This document shows, piece by piece, positions 61,442 through 64,000 of a DNA stretch of 64,000 bases. The notes under the pieces are model-generated. The model was not told the origin of the DNA. It saw nothing but the letters and a program-made list of their open reading frames with translations, and did not search any database. The stretch comes from Paragemmobacter ruber (lineage in GTDB: Bacteria; Pseudomonadota; Alphaproteobacteria; Rhodobacterales; Rhodobacteraceae). Where the stretch lies: assembly GCF_009908315.1 (NCBI RefSeq), contig NZ_JAAATW010000002.1:744001-808000 (forward strand). The letters are read 5' to 3'. Made by a program: the position numbers and the translations under genes. Positions within the stretch are counted from its first letter, which is position 1; every line of letters starts with the position of its first letter.

Positions 61442-62524
61442 TCAGAGCATGACGATGTGGTTGTCGAAGGCCAGCGCGTGATGGGCGAGGGCGCCTGGGC
61501 CTTCGGGGCCGAGCGCGATCAGGCCGCCCAGGCCGTCGCTGGCGAGGTAGCCTGCGCCATGGGGGGCAAGGCCGCAGACGTCGGCGCGCGAGGTGGCGCC
61601 GAGGAAGGTGCCGCTGGCGTCGAAGCGGTGCAGGCGTCCGCCGCGGGGCGAGGTGATCGCGACCTCGGCCCCCGTGCCGCAGAAGGCCACGCTGCCCGCA
61701 TAGCCCTGCATGGCAAGTTCATCGACCAGCGGCGCGGCGGCGAGGAGGGGGGGCGCCCCCCGGCGGTGCAGGCCCAGAAGCGGCGGGGCGGCGTCGGCCT
61801 CGCCCTCCCACTGCATGGCGAAGGCCACCAGACCATCGGCGCGGATCGCGAGGTGGCGGATGGAGTTCTGCCAGAGGGTCGGGTCAAGCTCTACCTGTTC
61901 GGTCAGATCGCCGGAGAGGGTGAGGTAGGACAGGTTCGGCCGCATGGTGGCGAGGTTCAGCTTGCTGCGGTCGGTGGGATCGGTGGCGATGCCGCCATTC
62001 GCGATGACGAGGGTTTCGCCATCTGGCATCAGGCGCAGGTCATGCGGGCCGATGCCGCCTGACGCGACCTCGGCCATGCGGCGGTAGCCTGCCGCCACAT
62101 CCCAGATCCCGATGATCCCGGCGCTGGTGGCGCTGTCCTGTTCGGAGGTGAAAAGCCGCGTGCCGTCGCGGGTGAAGGTGCCGTGGCCGTTGAACTGGCG
62201 GCCGTCGGGCGGGCTGAGGCGGTGGCGCAGGGCGCCGGTCGCGCAGTCGAGGACGAGGGCATAATGGCCGGGGCGGCGGGCGAAGGCCACGGCTTCGGCC
62301 CGGCTGGGGTGGCCTGCGCCGGCATGGCCGCGCGCGGGCAGGGCGAGGCGGAAGGTCTCGGCCCCGTCAGGATCGAGGCCCACGAGGACGAAGCTGCCGC
62401 CCGGGTCCTGCGCGGCGGCGAGGTAGGCGGGGTTGCCCGCGGCGGCCCAGCCAAGGCCGGGCATGGCGCCGGTGGCGGCCCCGGTTGCCGCGAGGGCGGC
62501 GAGAAACCTGCGTCGGGTGGTCAT
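61442..62524 (-). CDS. DUF1513 domain protein, Tat-exported
   Basis: Protein of 360 residues with a twin-arginine signal (TTRRRFLAALAAT at residues 2-14). The rest forms a beta-propeller-like repeat of LVIANGGI- and RLFTSEQD-type strands, as in DUF1513. Genes of this family follow imelysin and dihaem cytochrome genes in iron-acquisition operons; its own role is unknown. The ATG at 62524 lies four bases after the imelysin stop. Confidence 0.82.
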   Translation of the reverse strand: MTTRRRFLAALAATGAATGAMPGLGWAAAGNPAYLAAAQDPGGSFVLVGLDPDGAETFRLALPARGHAGAGHPSRAEAVAFARRPGHYALVLDCATGALRHRLSPPDGRQFNGHGTFTRDGTRLFTSEQDSATSAGIIGIWDVAAGYRRMAEVASGGIGPHDLRLMPDGETLVIANGGIATDPTDRSKLNLATMRPNLSYLTLSGDLTEQVELDPTLWQNSIRHLAIRADGLVAFAMQWEGEADAAPPLLGLHRRGAPPLLAAAPLVDELAMQGYAGSVAFCGTGAEVAITSPRGGRLHRFDASGTFLGATSRADVCGLAPHGAGYLASDGLGGLIALGPEGPGALAHHALAFDNHIVML

Positions 62525-62528
62525 GACG

Positions 62529-63599
62529 TCAATCTCCGTCTTGGGCATTGAAGCCCGGTGCGATGCCGAGGGTGCTGCCGACATCGGTTTCGATGGCGGC
62601 GGATAGGGTGCGCAGATCCTGTTGCAGAAGCTCCACGCGCAGGCGGGCCTGCGGATCGGTGATGTCCTGCAAGGCCGGATCGGGGATGCGGGCGGCGCTG
62701 TCGCGCAGGCGCGCGAGGGCGGCATCTGCGGTGGGCAGGGGCGCGCCTGCCAGCGCGGTGGCGAGCGCATGGGCCGCTTCGGCGGCCTGCACCACGTTGG
62801 GCAGGGGGCGGGCGGAGCGCCGCGCCTCGGCCCGGGTGGGGCGGGGGGCATCGAAGGTGCCAAGCGGCAGGCCCAGCCGTTTGTCGGCGGTGAAGGCAAG
62901 GGAGGTGAGGATCTGGGTGTAGAGGGCGCGCTGCGCCTCGGCCTTGGTCAGATAGGTGGCGTTGCCCGCCTCGCCCGCGCTGCGCAGCGTGGCGGCGAAG
63001 GGGCCGGACCAGCCGTCCGACAGGGCGCGGGCCTGCGTGGCAAGGTCGGCGGCGATGGTGGCGGCGAGGGCGCAGGGATAGCTGCCGGGGGCGTAGGTCG
63101 CGAAATCGGGATCGAAAAGCAGCATGTCGAGCGCGAAGAGGCCGCGCGCGGCGATGGAGACATCGGCATAGGCGGCGGGGTCGCGCCCGGCAGGATCCTC
63201 TGCGGCGATCAGGGTGGCGAGTGTCTTGGGGGTGGCGCCGCGCGGATCGGGCCAGAAGGCGACCGAGAGCGCCCCAGTCTCAGACGGGCCGAGGCGCAGG
63301 TCGCCCACGGCCATCCACGCATCGAAGGCGGCCTGATAGGCCGGCGTCAGGGCGGCGGGGCGGCAATCGGCGGCGGCGGTGGTGGCCAGCGCCTCGGCCG
63401 CGGTGGCGAAGCGGGCGAAGCCGGGCAGGATATGGCTGTCGAGCGCGGCGGCGACATCGGCCCGCGCGGGCGGGGCCAGGGTGAGGGTGGCGGCCACCAG
63501 CGTGAGCGCGGCCAGGGCAGTGGCGGCGGCTGCGGAAGCGGCGGCGGCCGCGGCGCGGAGCAGGGAGGGGCGGGGCGGGGTGGGGTGGGGATGTGTCAC
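62529..63599 (-). CDS. Imelysin family protein
   Basis: Periplasmic protein of 356 residues with an unusually Ala-rich signal region (about 12-47, ending ARA). The M75/imelysin-like fold carries paired helices with FDAWMAVGDLRLGPSE (GxHxxE-region relative; the histidine is replaced by D in this stretch) and LFALDMLLFD. Family members such as IrpA and EfeO-type proteins take part in iron uptake. It overlaps the cytochrome gene upstream (ATGA). Confidence 0.8.
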   Translation of the reverse strand: MTHPHPTPPRPSLLRAAAAAASAAAATALAALTLVAATLTLAPPARADVAAALDSHILPGFARFATAAEALATTAAADCRPAALTPAYQAAFDAWMAVGDLRLGPSETGALSVAFWPDPRGATPKTLATLIAAEDPAGRDPAAYADVSIAARGLFALDMLLFDPDFATYAPGSYPCALAATIAADLATQARALSDGWSGPFAATLRSAGEAGNATYLTKAEAQRALYTQILTSLAFTADKRLGLPLGTFDAPRPTRAEARRSARPLPNVVQAAEAAHALATALAGAPLPTADAALARLRDSAARIPDPALQDITDPQARLRVELLQQDLRTLSAAIETDVGSTLGIAPGFNAQDGD

Positions 63600-64000
63600 A
63601 GGCTTTCCAGAAAGCGGAGGAGGGCGGCGCGGTCGGCCGGGGGCAGGGTGATCACGCGGTCGCGGCTGGCCTGCGCCTCGCCCCCGTGCCAGAGGACGGC
63701 CTCGAGCAGGGTGCGGGCGCGGCCGTCATGCAGGAAGGTGGCCTCGCCCGAGACTGTCTGGGTGAGCCCGATGCCCCAGAGCGGGGCGGTGCGCCATTCC
63801 TGCCCGTTGGCGCGGCCTTCGGGGCGGTTGTCGGCAAGGTCCGGCCCCATGTCGTGCAGGAGCAGGTCGGTATAGGGCCAGATCAGCTGAAAGCTGGCCG
63901 GGTTGTCGCCGGTCAGGCGGTGGGTGACGAAATTCGCCCGGTGGCAGGCGGCGCAGCCGGTGCTGTGGAACACCTCCCGCCCGCGCAGGACCTGCGGATC
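63596..64000 (-). CDS. Dihaem c-type oxidoreductase (DUF1111), C-terminal part
   Basis: The last 134 residues of a periplasmic c-type cytochrome; the 5' part lies beyond the right edge. A haem motif CAACH is followed by DLLLHDMGPDL, EWRTAPLWGIGLTQ and FLHDGRARTLLEAVLWHGGEA, which are characteristic of the DUF1111/MauG-like dihaem family found with imelysin. It probably handles electron transfer linked to iron oxidation state. Confidence 0.82.
   Translation of the reverse strand, partial: DPQVLRGREVFHSTGCAACHRANFVTHRLTGDNPASFQLIWPYTDLLLHDMGPDLADNRPEGRANGQEWRTAPLWGIGLTQTVSGEATFLHDGRARTLLEAVLWHGGEAQASRDRVITLPPADRAALLRFLESL

Overview
The window is GC-rich, densely coded alphaproteobacterial DNA. 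The genes point to a purple non-sulfur or aerobic anoxygenic phototroph of the Rhodobacteraceae (Rhodobacter/Cereibacter/Tabrizicola/Gemmobacter-like). This rests on a Rhodobacter-type photosynthesis gene cluster with hemA (Shemin-type ALA synthase), cytochrome c2, ppaA/aerR and ppsR/crtJ, and a roseobacter-type taurine and sulfite-oxidation locus. No insertion sequence, CRISPR array, plasmid gene or phage gene was seen.

Layout. 3-2619: end of a urea ABC transporter operon (urtC partial, urtD, urtE), closed by a bidirectional terminator. 2687-28033: one large part of a photosynthesis gene cluster. The minus-strand block, in reading order, is bchF-bchN-bchB-bchH-bchL-bchM-lhaA-puhA-puhB-puhC-bciE-acsF-puhE-hemA-cycA. 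The plus-strand block is ppaA-ppsR, bchE-bchJ, then bchG-bch2-bchP-idi. Four sites matching TGT-N12-ACA (PpsR/CrtJ boxes) sit exactly at the bchF/ppaA, bchE and bchG promoters (two more counting the second bchE box as part of a pair), and an FnrL-like box overlaps one of the bchE sites. Both the oxygen-dependent cyclase (AcsF with BciE) and the oxygen-sensitive cyclase (BchE) are present. The puf operon, crt genes, bchCXYZ, bchID and bciA are absent, so the rest of the cluster must lie elsewhere.

28154-38092: housekeeping and accessory genes. These are threonine catabolism (kbl-tdh), a periplasmic histidine phosphatase, tRNA-Cys, two family 2 glycosyltransferases with an unknown partner, an SH3-repeat exported protein, a Gfo/Idh-ThuA sugar pair and an orphan serine-hydrolase-like gene. 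38264-39337: a DUF475 membrane protein.

39870-51496: a taurine-to-sulfate locus, tpa-tauR-xsc-(TSUP exporter)-ackA-soeA-soeB-soeC. Taurine is transaminated to sulfoacetaldehyde, which Xsc splits to acetyl phosphate and sulfite. AckA can draw ATP from acetyl phosphate, and SoeABC oxidises sulfite or the TSUP protein exports it. The tpa and xsc upstream regions share a three-block architecture with identical direct repeats, the best candidate here for a defined TauR regulon.

51549-64000: an unknown two-helix membrane protein, a VWA/MoxR pair, a second TSUP permease, an SDR dehydrogenase, a 1241-residue hybrid histidine kinase with a periplasmic solute-binding domain, a decayed chrA chromate-transporter pseudogene, and the end of an imelysin-type iron-acquisition operon (dihaem cytochrome partial, imelysin, DUF1513).
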